Assembly: GCA_922989275.2 (NCBI GenBank)
Contig: OV277868.1
Span: forward strand, 52,760,216 to 52,824,215
Reading direction: 5' to 3'
Length of the DNA: 64,000 nt
From: Gari tellinella
Taxonomy: Eukaryota; Mollusca; Bivalvia; Cardiida; Psammobiidae
In this document: positions 10,678 through 22,269 of the stretch, piece by piece
Layout: each line of letters starts with the position of its first letter
Position numbering within the stretch: the stretch's first letter is position 1
Program-made: the position numbers and the translations under genes
Notes under the pieces: generated by a model
What the model saw: only the letters and a program-made list of their open reading frames with translations
The model's database searches: none
Told to the model about the DNA's origin: nothing

Positions 10678-11234
10678 CGCTACTATCATATTGACTTTCA
10701 TATATATATTGTGTTACTAAAAGAAAAATTATGTCTTCTGTCATATAGATCTCACAGTAGATCCTAAATTTAAAAGAATTCGAATGTAGATCTATATCTA
10801 AGCTTAGAGGCTACTATCATTTATACTTTTTAATCGATATCTACATCAAGTGTCACTGAAAATGTGATATATAGGTCTACTGTCATATAGATATAAAATT
10901 GTTTTGGCTTTCTATCGGTAGTAGACTATCGCTTCTTAGATAAATAATTATGACCTTTAAATATAATAACTATATGATAGTAGGTTTATATATATTTATT
11001 GTATTTCCATTGTCAGATTAGACTTTTATGTAGTGTTTTTATATTTCTGGTGTGACATTTAGGACAGTAGGCTAATAGACCTATAGAGACTACTAGTAGA
11101 TCTACAGATCTATCAATTTCTTTTAATTTTTTTTCTATTTCTAGTGTGTAACATTGAGGAGCTGTGAGATCTAAATGTCAGTGGAATTTTATATATCTTT
11201 TTATATCTATATGAAAGTCTATATGATAGTAGCA
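10678..11234. mobile_element. Palindromic element with GCTACTATCATAT ends
   Basis: GCTACTATCATATTGACTTT at the left mirrors AAAGTCTATATGATAGTAGC at the right. The interior is AT-rich, with many TATAGATCT-like words and secondary palindromes. No TSD could be fixed by eye. Confidence 0.55.
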
Positions 11235-11591
11235 TATAGGCTGGATACAGGTACTAAATTAAACCTGAAAATTCAGGCACATACGTAATCTAAACATATA
11301 AAAAGAAGTAATCCGCGATGATTATGGAGGCAATAAATCTGACAAACACATGAATTTGGTGGGAAAAAGTCGACTTTTAAATCGGTTTGTTGACATCCGA
11401 TCAACGACGGAGATTTTCCGAGTTCGTTCGGCTTGCGCCCGGTAAAGTTGTTTTCATAGCTCATTATTAGTGTTTTATTCTGACTTGACAGAGTTATTTT
11501 TAGATTGGAACATTCTGAAACTTTAAAAGGGATGAGTATTCCTTACATCCAGCAAGAAACATAGATAGCTGTATTTATTGTACGCAGTATA
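11235..11591. other. No recognisable feature
   Basis: Unique AT-rich sequence. The minus-strand ORF at 11273-11464 has no family motif. Confidence 0.3.
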
Positions 11592-12150
11592 CAGTAGAAA
11601 ATACATTTTTCTTTCCCGTTTAAACGCAAACGCAATGCACTAAACTGTGGAAATTTACTTTTAGAAGTTGTAACTATTATTTTTTAATCTGAGTAGCAAA
11701 TAGGTTGGAGCCTGATCAAACGCCGGGTTACCCGGCGTCTGACCTGGGAACTGGTCATTTCGTACCCAAGTCATTTCGTACCCAAGACATTTCGTACCCA
11801 CATCTTAGTCACTTCGTACCCAAATCGAACTCATGGTCATTTCGTACCCAAGACATTTCGTACCCATTACCTTGGTCATTTCGTACCCATATAATGAATC
11901 TACCCCACACTAACATTTACCTTGTTTTTATAGACTGTCTTGTAAACAAATATTTAACTGGTGAAAATAGGCAGTAGGAGTCCCGTTTCAAACCAAAAAA
12001 AAAAAATTTAAAAAGAAAAAAAACCATCTTTTTTTTGGCTTTTTTAACGTGGTCATTTTTTAACGTGGTGATTGACCTGGCTCCAATCTGTTTGCAATGG
12101 AAATAATAGTTTTGTGAACAAATGCGTTTATTGGGAAAGAATAAAATATC
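11592..12150. mobile_element. M2 MITE, interrupted by a second insertion
   Basis: The left arm (from CAGTAGAAAA, then CTTTCCCGTTTAAACGC) and half of hairpin A lie at 11592-11747. The right arm resumes at ~12073 with TGACCTGGCTCCAA and the GTTTATTGGGAAAGAAT block. Its terminal CCACTG is lost. The middle is the 11748-12072 insertion. Confidence 0.7.
11748..12072. mobile_element. 325-bp insertion with tandem GTCATTTCGTACCCAA units and 8-bp TSD
   Basis: TGACCTGG occurs on both sides (11740-11747 and 12073-12080), interrupting the M2 hairpin. This is an 8-bp target duplication, as for hAT-type elements. The left part (11753-11890) has about eight degenerate copies of TCATTTCGTACCC. The right part is poly-A/T with ACGTGGTCATTTTTT. 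It carries no transposase. Confidence 0.7.
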
Positions 12151-12241
12151 AGCAAAGTTAGCACAGCGGTCTCGTGCTGCACGGGAACCGTACTTATCTC
12201 AAGTAGGAAAGTGTACGATGTAGTCGATGTTACCTTGCTTA

Positions 12242-12487
12242 CAGTGGAGAAAATGTTATTCTTTCCCAATTAACGCGTTAACGCTAAAACCATGATTTCA
12301 ATTGCAAACAGTTTGGAGCAGATCAGACGCCGGGTAACCCGGCGTCTGATCAGGCACCAAACTGCTTGCCGCTCAGACTAACATGAATGGTCAGAATTGT
12401 CTAACGGTTGTCCATTTATGCGTATTATTGCGATGCGTTTGCGTTTCGTTTGCGTTTAAACGGGAAAGAATAACGTTTTCTACACTG
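12242..12487. mobile_element. M2 MITE with hairpin A
   Basis: CAGTGGAGAAAATGTTATTC at the left, with TA in front, and GAATAACGTTTTCTACACTG at the right. Hairpin A in its CCGGGTAACCCGG-loop form lies at 12304-12368. Confidence 0.85.
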
Positions 12488-12767
12488 TTACCTTAATGGT
12501 TATGAGCTAGTCTGTTCTAAAAATAACCCAGACAAGTCAGGAAAATCGGATCGATCTCGTGACTCTTATTCGACCTTGCGGAAATTCTCGGAAGCCGACA
12601 CAAAGATTTGTTATGTAAACAAAAAGCTTATTTTTCCAACCATCTCGATAAGAAATCGGCACTGCAACCATCTCGATAAGAAATCGGCACATTTATGTAT
12701 TTACCGTAAACATGTAATTTTCTTGTGAAGCGCTTTTGAACGCACAACTCCTGTGTGAAAAGAGCGC

Positions 12768-12798
<31 letters not shown>

Positions 12799-12807
12799 TA
12801 ATGTTAT
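12488..12807. repeat. Short tandem duplication and (TAA)n, no gene
   Basis: A ~28-bp unit, AACCATCTCGATAAGAAATC..., is repeated twice around 12637-12690. A (TAA)n microsatellite at 12769-12800 lies just after the stop codon of the fucosyltransferase ORF, so its 3' UTR would contain it. Confidence 0.55.
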
Positions 12808-13635
12808 TCAGTCAAAACCAATCCAGTGACTTGGGTAGTAGTCTGTAGAATTGAAATTATTGTACGCTTTAGTCCCTTTGACCGGGAAACCTTTCCAATA
12901 AACGACGTCACCACCGGCCGACAACCAGCCGCCCCACCACCCAAACGATCCTGACGTCACTATGACGCTGTCACAAAGGGACACCACCGCTAACTCTACT
13001 TCCGGTGAATTAAACGGGCTAACTGTAACATCGCTTGTATTAAGGTTAGCACTGCACCAAACATTATCGTTGCTAATAACTATAAAGTGCACATGTCGGT
13101 ATTTTCTTCTAAAGTGGTCCATTGCAGTGTTGATATACTGAACAGGGGCAGCAGCTAAACCCAACGTTTGCCACTTAGGAGTAAGAAAATCTCCCCGTCG
13201 TACATGTATTCCTACTTTCCAGCAATCTCTTGGACACACCCCTTGTATATAATCCGTTGCCTGTTTTATAATATTTTCTTTGAATTTGATGGCACGCCTG
13301 ACGATTTCTGATGCCCCATCAAAGTAGCGCCAGGATTGAAACTGTTTCTGGAATGTATAGTTGTATGAATGGTTTAAGTATGCTATATTTTTGTCATACT
13401 CAAAAATCCTTTTTGCCCGGAAATCCAATACATTTGTAAATATCATTTGTGAAAGATTAGGCAAATCAAAGTACTTAGCAATGTCCATAGATGAGTTTAT
13501 AAGTGCAGTGTATCCGTGATAATGAGCTGCACCGAGTAGATTGGCAACACTGAACATCTGGTTCCCAATTCTGCCGTCCCATGATGTAGTCATGAAATGT
13601 TTGTTGGCGAACTTGGTGCCAGTATTATTAGACAT
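12808..13635 (-). CDS. GT11 alpha-1,2-fucosyltransferase-like
   Basis: The 275-aa frame matches glycosyltransferase family 11, which moves fucose from GDP-fucose to galactose O-2 of glycans in the Golgi. Visible motifs in order: WDGRIGNQMF (19-28, substrate-fold start), GIHVRRGD (142-149, the GDP-fucose HxRRxD motif), SNDNVWC (188-194) and TSGSFGWWGGWLS (227-239). Possible N-glycosylation sites are NHS 88, NYT 92, NTS 199 and NST 262. Animal members are usually ~330-380 aa with an N-terminal signal anchor. None is encoded here, so either an upstream exon supplies it or the copy is 5'-truncated. A possible acceptor (...TTTCAACATACCAG) lies just before the ATG. The frame is intact to TGA. Confidence 0.9.
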   Translation of the reverse strand: MSNNTGTKFANKHFMTTSWDGRIGNQMFSVANLLGAAHYHGYTALINSSMDIAKYFDLPNLSQMIFTNVLDFRAKRIFEYDKNIAYLNHSYNYTFQKQFQSWRYFDGASEIVRRAIKFKENIIKQATDYIQGVCPRDCWKVGIHVRRGDFLTPKWQTLGLAAAPVQYINTAMDHFRRKYRHVHFIVISNDNVWCSANLNTSDVTVSPFNSPEVELAVVSLCDSVIVTSGSFGWWGGWLSAGGDVVYWKGFPVKGTKAYNNFNSTDYYPSHWIGFD

Positions 13636-13659
13636 TTTTCCTCTCTGGTATGTTGAAAT

Positions 13660-13835
13660 ATACTATAGGAATAAACAATATATTTTTGACGTTCATGACG
13701 GTATGACTACATTAGCTTCGCAGGGGGTAAATTGCGTAAACGCCCGAAGGGTGTTTTCGTTAAATTTACCCCCGAAGCTAATGTAGTCATACCGTCATGA
13801 GCGGCAAAGAGATGTTGTTTATTCCTTATATCTAT
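13660..13835. mobile_element. Palindromic MITE directly upstream of the fucosyltransferase
   Basis: The outer ends AGGAATAAACAA...TTGTTTATTCCT enclose a long inner palindrome: TCATGACGGTATGACTAC and mirror, then GGGGGTAAATT.../AATTTACCCCC. It ends ~25 bp from the ORF start codon, where a promoter or splice acceptor would be expected. Confidence 0.75.
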
Positions 13836-14740
13836 ATTTTCTGTCTTGTCAATTTAATGTGTTTATTGGCCAGATTTGTTTTTCTGTATAAGAAGTTATC
13901 ATATACCGGTCAAAGAGGTTTGATAGATGTAATGTCGATGTAATAGCCATTCCAGTTTCTAAATATGGTGAGAAAGTAGTCCCAACTACATGTACTCTTA
14001 CTATTCAAATTTCAGGATTTTTTCCAGTAAACTTTCTCTCTGTGATAGGAAAAGACTTACAAGGCAAACAAATAACAGTGCAACTTGAATATCTATTGCC
14101 AAAGCACATTCTAAAAATACAGGTCGCGGTTGTTTTCTTAACCCATTTACACACATAGCAACGCGATGGCAACGACCTATGGGTCTGTATCACTCCGCTA
14201 GTGTCATATGACCGTCGACCAATGGGAGCTTAGTGTTAAGTGCCCGATGTAGTCTATTTGAAGAAGTCCACGAATAGCACGGGCGAAATCCGAACTGGCT
14301 AAAACCAGTTCCGAAGTGTAGGTTCATCGGCAGATGTACCGCAAATTTTTAATAGGATTACATAAAGACTTTACAGGGTGAATGTAAATATATGAGCATG
14401 AACACGATGACAGCCACTTGTAAGAGAATGAACAATATCACACTTATTCTGCGAGATATATTGCTGCGAGTCAGCCCCCTTTTCCCCAGATGATAGTCGT
14501 TATCGATGTGACACATGCCCGTCAACATACGACTTTCTCTGGATTATTGCTGCCACAAACGCTAGGTAGTTAGTAACTCTGTTTAACAGCGGGGCTCCAT
14601 ATAAGCCAGTTGAATTCAGTATTGTTTCTGGAACTGTTCAGGCAAAGACTGAAAGACAATAGCTTGCAAAGTTCTTTCTCGTTTATAAATAATTCGGGCA
14701 AACATTATCAAACAAACTATTTACAAGTACCATAGAACCT
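13836..14740. other. Unique DNA upstream of fucosyltransferase, no gene recognised
   Basis: If the fucosyltransferase has an anchor-encoding exon it could lie here on the minus strand, but no convincing signal-anchor frame was seen. A minor hairpin (ACTGGCTAAAACCAGT) is at ~14295. Confidence 0.3.
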
Positions 14741-15870
14741 GAGAATATCTTTGTATGCCACTACAGTATATATCTTAAAAAGAACCCTATCAAATTTCCG
14801 GTATTCCAGTCATAAGCTCATGATAGAAGTTTGCAGACATGAAAATATTGACAAAGACTATAGATTTTGCAAACTGTGTCTTAAAAGAAGTGTTTCTACC
14901 ATAGAACATGAATTCAACTTTCTTATTGCGTGTCCTTCTTATTCCTCGTTAAGAGATATTCATTTTTAAACCAAGTGGAAACAGGAAGTTAGCTCTGAAA
15001 GACTATTTGTGAAAATAATGAGTGCTAAAGATACAGACAGTATTTACTACACGAAGCGTTCAAATTACGGAACGATCTGTTGAAAATTGAACTATAAACA
15101 ACATTATAATTAATCAGATGTTGTGTTGAAACCCAGCATTTATTGAACCAGAGATGTTGGCTCACTGGAAACTATTCCATTTATTCCTTTTAACTACGAC
15201 AGCTAGATCGAGTAAAATGGTCAAAGTTCTATAAATACTTACTGCAATTTGTCAAATTGCTAATGCGATATACAATTACTATGCACAATAAGTATAGTTT
15301 ATTATATATTTTATGTAAACTGTTCATCTTTATAGGTTAATATAGGAGATAAAAGTGAGGTTGGGCGCCCCTAAACCCAGGTTTAACCCCCAGTGGTTGT
15401 TAATAATTGAGTTATAATTAATTATTGATTGCTACTGACCGTACCAAGGCGGGCTCCTATGTTCACTTTGCTTTATGTTTATATTTGTCTTGCGTGTTGT
15501 TTTCTATTTAGTATGTAGATGAAGGAATGATATTGCGCGCGTGTATGTGTGTGTGTGTGTGTGTGTGTATCATTATGTGTGTGTGTGTTTGTTATGGTAT
15601 GACTGTTTGTGTGCTCTGCTTGAGAGGAGGGTGTATTGTTTGTGTTGCGTTTTCCTGCTTGAGTCTTTAGTATTTATTTATACATGTATGTGTAAAACGG
15701 TTCAACATTATTATTCGTAAATAGCAACAGTATGTTATGTATTATGTTTTGTTTTAACATATTGTAATATACATAATAAGCCTCACTCTAGACATATAGA
15801 ACATATGTTTGTATCTTTGACCGATTGCCTTGAATCGCAAATTAACCAGTATTGTATTGTATTGTATAGT
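14741..15870 (+). pseudogene. Non-LTR retrotransposon 3' fragment, with nested insertion
   Basis: The 14751-14969 frame encodes a Cys/His-rich C-terminal block (EVCRHENIDKDYRFCKLC...EHEFNFLIACPSYSSLR) typical of a mollusc/cnidarian non-LTR family downstream of RT. It continues in degraded form to ~15090. The tail resumes at ~15680 and ends in a (TATTG)n-like run near 15845-15870, as LINE 3' ends do. Bases 15298-15676 belong to another element. Confidence 0.6.
15298..15676 (+). mobile_element. 5'-truncated copy of the second Penelope-like element (3' tail only)
   Basis: Matches 5926-6253 over its whole length. The (GT)n block at 15545-15590 is expanded. It interrupts the flanking non-LTR fragment, so it inserted later. 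Confidence 0.65.
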
Positions 15871-16014
15871 TGTGTATAAGTGCTTATCATTTGTCACCAG
15901 GAACCACCTTTAGATTTCTTCTCGATTGTATCGTGGGCTAAACGTAAGCACTTAATGTAATGTAAAGTTAAACATGTTGATTATAGGCTCTTGAACATCC
16001 CATTAGGACTTTAA

Positions 16015-16237
16015 CCCATTTGTGCCGACGATCCCATATATGGGACAAAGGCAAACAGTGTAGACTCTGATAAGACGCCGCATTATGCGGCGTCTAATCA
16101 GAATCTGTGTACTGTTTGCTGATAGGAATTTCAATATACAACAAAATGAAAATGAAAATTTTCACCAGGCATCCCTTTGATAAAAATGGACTCATCCAAA
16201 ATATAAAACATGGAAGAATCCACTGGGCGTAAATGGG
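16015..16237. mobile_element. T3 MITE with hairpin A variant
   Basis: TTAA lies at both borders. The ends are CCCATTTGTGCC / GGGCGTAAATGGG. The hairpin arm reads ACAGTGTAGACTCTGATaAGACGCCGCATTATGCGGCG. The first half is the recurring arm with GTAGACTC replacing TTGGATCC. Confidence 0.82.
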
Positions 16238-16687
16238 TTAAGTACTCGTTGCAAACAGTTTGGATCAAGATCAATTAAGGATAAAACGTAGTAGCCAGGA
16301 GACGACATAGTCGAGTAAAGTTGCCTTGTACACACAATACCCGTTGATAAGACAACATTTGTACAAACGTTAATAATGAACAAACTACTATAACTAATTA
16401 TTCTCCAACAGCTTAATATATAATCAAACGCAAAAGAAGATGCGCATTTCTCGCCATTCACGGCATATTAATTGATGAACTGTGACTTACATGTATCCGT
16501 ATCAAAAGTTTCATGAATATTTCATGAAAAGATTTCCGATAAAATTGATAGAATATTTTTGTGGCAGAAATAAATTTCATCTTATCTAAGCTCCAAATTC
16601 GTAATAGCAATTAAATGAATGTACAGTGTAGTTAAATTGGTTATTTAATACAATTTTGTGTTATCCGACCCGCTTAATTCAAATATA

Positions 16688-17700
16688 GGGGTTAAGCAAG
16701 GGTACCCTGCTAGCAGCATTTTATGATTATTTTTTTCTAAATGGTAGCCTAAATAGTATAAAATCTAACATTGATGGATTGTTGAATATGTCGGATATTC
16801 AGCTTTTTCTCTTATTTTGTGCCGACGACACTTATGCATTTGCATACGATCCTAAATCACGCCAGAGTGTCATAAATGATACAGAACTTTACTGCGAAAG
16901 ATGGAGATTAAAACTTTGTGTTAAAACCCCAAAATAATCATCTTTGAAACAGGTAGACACACGTCCTATGACTTCTTAATATATAACACGAAAATTGAAA
17001 TAGTACTGCCTTCAAATATCTAGGAATCTTTCTCTTCAAAAACGGAAATTGGAATCAGACTCAGAAAAGAATAGCACAACACTTGTCGTTTTCTTTACAC
17101 AATTTAATTACAATTTTAAACCAGTAAGAACTGCCAATGAAGAATAAAATAGATTTATTTGATACTCTTGTTTCAGCAACTCTTAATTACGCAGCGGAGA
17201 TATGAGGTCATCACCCAGCACCAAACGTAGAATGAATTCACTCGAAGTTTTGTCGCAAAATACTTGGCGTAAAATTATCCACAAACCTTGAGGCAGTATA
17301 CTGACAATAAGGTAGAATTCCTATGTTAATATAAAGGCGAATCATCATGATAGAATATTGGAGTGAAATATTAAATTCTGATAAAAATCGTTACTATACA
17401 AGTTGTACAGTGCTTTAAAATCGGATATTGGACATGGAAATAACTACAACGGAAATAACTTGGCAAGGGAAATAAAGGGCATTTAAGAAAATTCAGATCT
17501 AGATTTTATCTGGTACAACTAATATAACATACAAATAGACTTAAGAGCCATAAATTATCAAATAGTTTTTTATATAAACAAAGCTGGTATGTTAAACAAA
17601 TGACTCAAACCATCTAGAAACCTGTGGTCCATTTAAACATGACGAACAACTAACGACGGACATTTAGGACTGCAAACGCCTAATAGGGTTACCTAAAATA
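16688..17700 (+). pseudogene. Non-LTR reverse transcriptase fragment
   Basis: Frames broken by stops and shifts give, in order, GVKQGYPASSILF (RT block 4-like; the usual D is Y), an FCADDT catalytic block (~16816-16833), a downstream ERWRLKLCVK segment, and C-terminal pieces to ~17700. It appears to be the same family as 14741-15870 but from a separate insertion, because the order is reversed. Both sides are truncated and it is inactive. Confidence 0.6.
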
Positions 17701-17926
17701 GACTTGATGTCTGTCCTTTTGAAGTTTGAAAGGAGAATGACTTAATTTTGAAAATGCTAACAGTATGCTAGTGACTGAAAACTTGTGATGTGAAAACAGA
17801 GTAGACCAAGTTCTTAGGGCTCATCAATGAGCCCTCTGATCAGGTTCTGCACTGTTTGTTATTACATGGCCGTCTGAATGGTATGGTTATGTCCCTCGAG
17901 ATTTGTTCGCGCCTTTCTGATACATA
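17701..17926. repeat. Partial T4-like MITE
   Basis: GGGCTCATCAATGAGCCCTCTGATCAGG...ACTGTTTG at 17817-17860 is half of the T4 hairpin (GGGCTC...GAGCCC loop). The surrounding ends are decayed. Confidence 0.45.
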
Positions 17927-18172
17927 CAGTGGAGAAAACGTTATTTTTTCCCGTTTAAACTCAAACGTACGCAAACGCAAAACACTAAAACGTAGAAAAG
18001 AACAACTTTTGGACAATTCCGATAATTCATGTTTATCTTGGTGGCAAACAGTTTGGAGCCTGATCAGACGCCGGGTTACCCGGCGTCTGATCTGGCTCCA
18101 AACTGTTTGCAGTGAAAATAATAGTTTTAGCGTAAACGCGTTTATTGGGAAAGAATAACGTTTTCTCCACTG
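17927..18172. mobile_element. M2 MITE with hairpin A
   Basis: Full-length, TA-flanked copy, CAGTGGAGAAAACG...CGTTTTCTCCACTG. Hairpin A (CCGGGTTACCCGG loop) is at 18043-18110. The 100-aa frame spanning it is a repeat by-product. Confidence 0.88.
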
Positions 18173-19720
18173 TACTAAATGATACTACATGTATGAGGAA
18201 GTTGTAATTTGATTAACGAACTTGTTTTGAGGAAATTTACATTGAATTTACATGTCACAATTTATCAATTTCCCAATGACCTATTCCCCATGACAGGGAC
18301 AGTATATACTATACTAAACGACACTTATAAGTATGCAAGTATTATTATTTTTAAATATCTTATCAACCAAATTAAGTAAATTGTTCAGATTGTGTGCTTA
18401 TGAGACCATGTCTCACACTGATTTATATTTTATTTGATATCAATGAATAGCTAACTAATGACAGAGGTTAAAAAAGGATTGATGAATCACACGATTTTTA
18501 AATATATTGTGTTCAAAAATAAATTGCCTACATCAGCTATGTATCGTGTATGGTGGCATGATATAACAGCAAGTAAAACTCATTTTTTTATGAAATAGGA
18601 GAAACAATTTTGCAAATTAAATTATGCCAATCTGTAGAACAAATACTTTTTATTATTCACTGGTGAGTTTATCATTTTCGTACAACAAATTGATTTATAA
18701 ATCAAAAACTAAGATGCAAATTTCACATTGAAAGACATCGGTTTTAATTCAACCCATGGCTACGTCTCCTTGCGGGATAGAATACTTGATTTTTTTTCTG
18801 TTTTTCATACAAGTGTGCGCTATTCCATTACTTATCGACACGTAAAATTTCAATTTGCACGCTGCGTCGAATTCCACGTGCAGTTTTATGTTTAAATTTG
18901 TTTGCACACTGACCGTGAAGAAGTCGCGCTTTTAAAAAACGAATAGCGATTTATAATTGCAATTTAGTTTTAAATATTTGGTATAAATATGGTTGAAATC
19001 AAACCAGGAATAAACTAATAAATGATATTTTTATTCTTGCACACTTATAAGTGTTGTTTAGTGTATATATTAAACATGTAGTATCATTGTCCCTGAACGG
19101 CGGATTATGTAGGTTGTTTGCAGTGCTGTTTTTGTCAAGTATAGTTGATAGAAACATCTTTTAGAGTGGTCTTATTTGGAATTGGAGCTGTGCATTCAGG
19201 GGAGAATTATTTCACTTTGCATATATGCTAACAGTACAGTTGAACATAGAGGTATAAATATCTCATCTACGGTGTGGTGTTTGCGTCTGAGTTAAAAGCT
19301 GTTGTCGACTTTCTCTGAAATATTCATTGGAATCTATCTATCTATCTATCTAACTTCCAAATATTCATGGTGAGTTCGGCTGATGATGAACTCGCCTACA
19401 AATAGATATGTAGTAAAACAAATGGCGAATATAACAAGTCTAAAAAAAACATGCATGTTTCCTTGGATTGATCCTTAAAACCTTTCTCGACCCTCCTGGC
19501 TAAACCTGATTAAAATTAACTGGATCACAAAATTAACTGAAAACTGAAGTGTACATGTCTATGAGTGTTTTCAACACGAACTCTTTTTCTATGAACTCGT
19601 GTTGAAGTTCGTAGTATAGATCATGTGTGGTGAAATGTTTTTGTTTCTGAATGATATGCTCTGTTGCTGAAAATGTTAATAGGTGCAGAATCTTGACCAA
19701 CTGAGATACTCAGCTAAATC
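18173..19720. other. Unique DNA; microsatellite and small hairpin
   Basis: (ATCT)n at ~19334-19352. A 14-bp hairpin AACACGAACTC...GAGTTCGTGTT is at ~19574-19605. No coding evidence. Confidence 0.35.
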
Positions 19721-19724
19721 GCAT

Positions 19725-20115
19725 TTAAGGCATGTCACGTTTTGTCAGGAATATGCCCTTTAAAATACCAGAAGTGACCAAACCAGTTTAAACCTTGTCC
19801 CCTTTCTAAATCTTAAAATTTGTATTCAAGTTTCATTACCCTTGAAATACTGAAAATTGGCCATTTTAGCCTTGTCCTATCTCGAACTCGAGCTGCTTAA
19901 AGCTGACCTTGTATAAACTTTCTGAACATGTTTAAATGAATGTTCAAACTCTTGGCCAACTTTGAATACCGGCTAAATTGAATAAAGCATAATACATTTA
20001 AAAAATTATACCATTTTAGTCCTGTTTTCTCTGTAAGGGAACCAATTTTCTTTAGATTTAGCCAGATTTTCGGACACTGTTTGCAGAAGTTCAATATTGG
20101 CCGTACTGATAAGAA
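19725..20115. repeat. Diverged relative of the 34-36 kb satellite (tentative)
   Basis: Phrases such as AAATCGCATTTAAGGCATGTC, TGCCCTTTAAAAT and AAACTTTCTGAACATGTTTAAATG follow the same order as the 159-bp unit at 34-36 kb, in about two to three degraded units. Confidence 0.35.
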
Positions 20116-21255
20116 GGTCACAAATGATCATGTCATATCTGCTTTACCCCTTGAAGGGTTTTTATTTTTATTGTTTAAATGTTTGCCTTGCTGATACTCT
20201 GTGTTGAACTTGAGCAGTTTTCTCCTTGTGTCTTACTCATCCATGCAGCTTTTGTGTGGTCCTTTCTGACTTGATCAGTGCTCTAGTTACATTTGGAACC
20301 CACAATGGTATGTGTAGTTATGCTGTTTATATGAACCGTTCATTTGATATTTTGACTCTGACAGTGTTTGACCACCTTCCTTTTTAAAGGACTAAAGTCA
20401 ATAACATGTGTTAGTCAATATAGAGAATTGAAATACTTGGTGAAGATGGGAATACTGTTAGACTATACAGTGTTCAAATGGACATTCTAAAGTGTAATTC
20501 AGGACTCCTTGCACCTCGGGAACAGTTTGAAAATTACTATGCCATAGATAGTTTTGGAATTAGTTAGCCAGAGATGTTGGTGGAATTGCCCAAAGCTTTG
20601 TAATTTCGGAGGTAATTTCTTTTCATTATAAGAACCGTTTTATTCATTTCTGTAAATGCAAATGAAACAGGGATATATTTATCAGTTGTATAGGGTGACG
20701 ATTTTAGTGGATGAGAAATATCTTTGCTTTTTACCCCATAAATGCACAGCTAACTTGTTTTGGTGGCCATATTGATTTGCACTGCACTATTACCTTATGA
20801 TCGCAACAACCCAGCTTAAGAAAGTATTTTCTTTTCAAATTAGGTGCGGGCGTTTCGGGAGGATACCGTTACATGTCTCCACGCATATTTCATTCTTAAC
20901 CTTTATGCTTTAGCCTGTTATAAAATAATGTTTGCTTTAACGCCTGCGTTTATTCATCTTTCTAACCTGATTATGTGCAATGAGAATCGAGTACAACGTG
21001 AAGAGTTCTAACGATATGCTTTAACTCAATTAAATACTTTAAAATTCAACAACTATAATGCGACGTTGAGATACGGATAGGTATTGCTTGCCTCAATAAT
21101 GCAGGTTTAGGATTCAAAACCTCTTTGAGACGAGCACTGCTTGAAAGTCGAAGTCCGACTGTCGAGGTCCGACCTCCGACCTGCGTGAATACAACTCTAG
21201 TACAACCTGTGTCAATATTGGAGTATACAATGCATGTCTTTATATATTGTATTGA
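20116..21255. other. Unique DNA, no gene recognised
   Basis: No frame with family motifs. A GTCCGAC/GTCGAAGTCC-rich patch lies at ~21138-21180. Confidence 0.35.
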
Positions 21256-21482
21256 CCCATTTATGCCCAGTTTATTCTTCCATGTTTATATATTGGATTA
21301 GACAATTTTTTATCAAAGGGATGCCTGGTCAAACTTTTCATTTTCATTTTCATTTTGTTTTATATTGAAAATCCTATCAGCAAACATTGTAGACTCTGAT
21401 CAGACGCCGCATTATGCGGCGTCTGATCAGAGTCTACACTGTTTGCCTATGTCCAATATATAGGAGTGTGGGCACAAATGGG
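21256..21482. mobile_element. T3 MITE with hairpin A variant
   Basis: Reverse orientation relative to 16015-16237. Ends CCCATTTATGCCC / GGGCACAAATGGG. The hairpin GTAGACTCTGATCAGACGCC...GGCG...CTACACTG is intact at 21388-21446. Confidence 0.82.
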
Positions 21483-21894
21483 TAAAAGATAAATGAACAT
21501 GCCTCACTGAAGACCTAAACTTCATAAAGTACATTTTAGAATAATATCAAACATGATTAGAAATTAAGCATTTATGAAAAGTGCTAAGACATATGTAACA
21601 AATTACCTCTTGCTCCGCTCAATCTGTCTGCTGTTTTGATGTCCTAAACGCGTCTGACGTGGACTGCAAGCGCGGATCAATAATATCATACATCATTTGT
21701 CGCGTTCTATATGTGTGGTGTTAATCACTCAATGTCAGTTAATGGCCCACTTTCAGGATTAAAAAAACTGAAAACTCAACTATCAATATCAGAGGACTTT
21801 ATTCATCAGAAACGAACTTCAATGCAAACCGAATCCAAAACAAATAATGTTCATTTGTCTGTAAGGGGTGTCCAAAACTACGAGTGTCTATCTA
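21483..21894. other. No recognisable feature
   Basis: Unique DNA. The 71-aa frame at 21711-21926 has no family motif and runs into the TIR of the next element. Confidence 0.3.
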
Positions 21895-22269
21895 ATGTCA
21901 GGTACGTTAACTTTTGTGTTCCATAATTTAACTTTCATCCAAAGTAGAGAAATAGATTGATGATATGTGTTTCTCTCCTTATACATTCACTAATATTATC
22001 GCAAGGGTTGTTTTTGATATTGCTTGCATTTGTACATACACACTTTCATTTAATGTTTATGATGTTGTAAACAAAGCAGATGTCTTTTTTAAGTTTTTGT
22101 TTCCAATCTATTTCATGCAAATTTAACAAGCAGATATTTTTAATATTTTGCATAAGATTACAGCTACAATAATTCCTACTGGGAATATTCATCACAAATT
22201 CGAAAGTAAGTAATGCAGAGATGGTATTTGTCAATAATTAGACACTGCATAACTTAACGTACCTGACAT
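21895..22269. mobile_element. Putative MITE with ATGTCAGGTACGTTAA ends
   Basis: A perfect 16-bp inverted pair, ATGTCAGGTACGTTAA and TTAACGTACCTGACAT, bounds 375 bp of AT-rich non-coding DNA. The same end word recurs at ~22428, ~22609 and ~25193. Confidence 0.5.
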
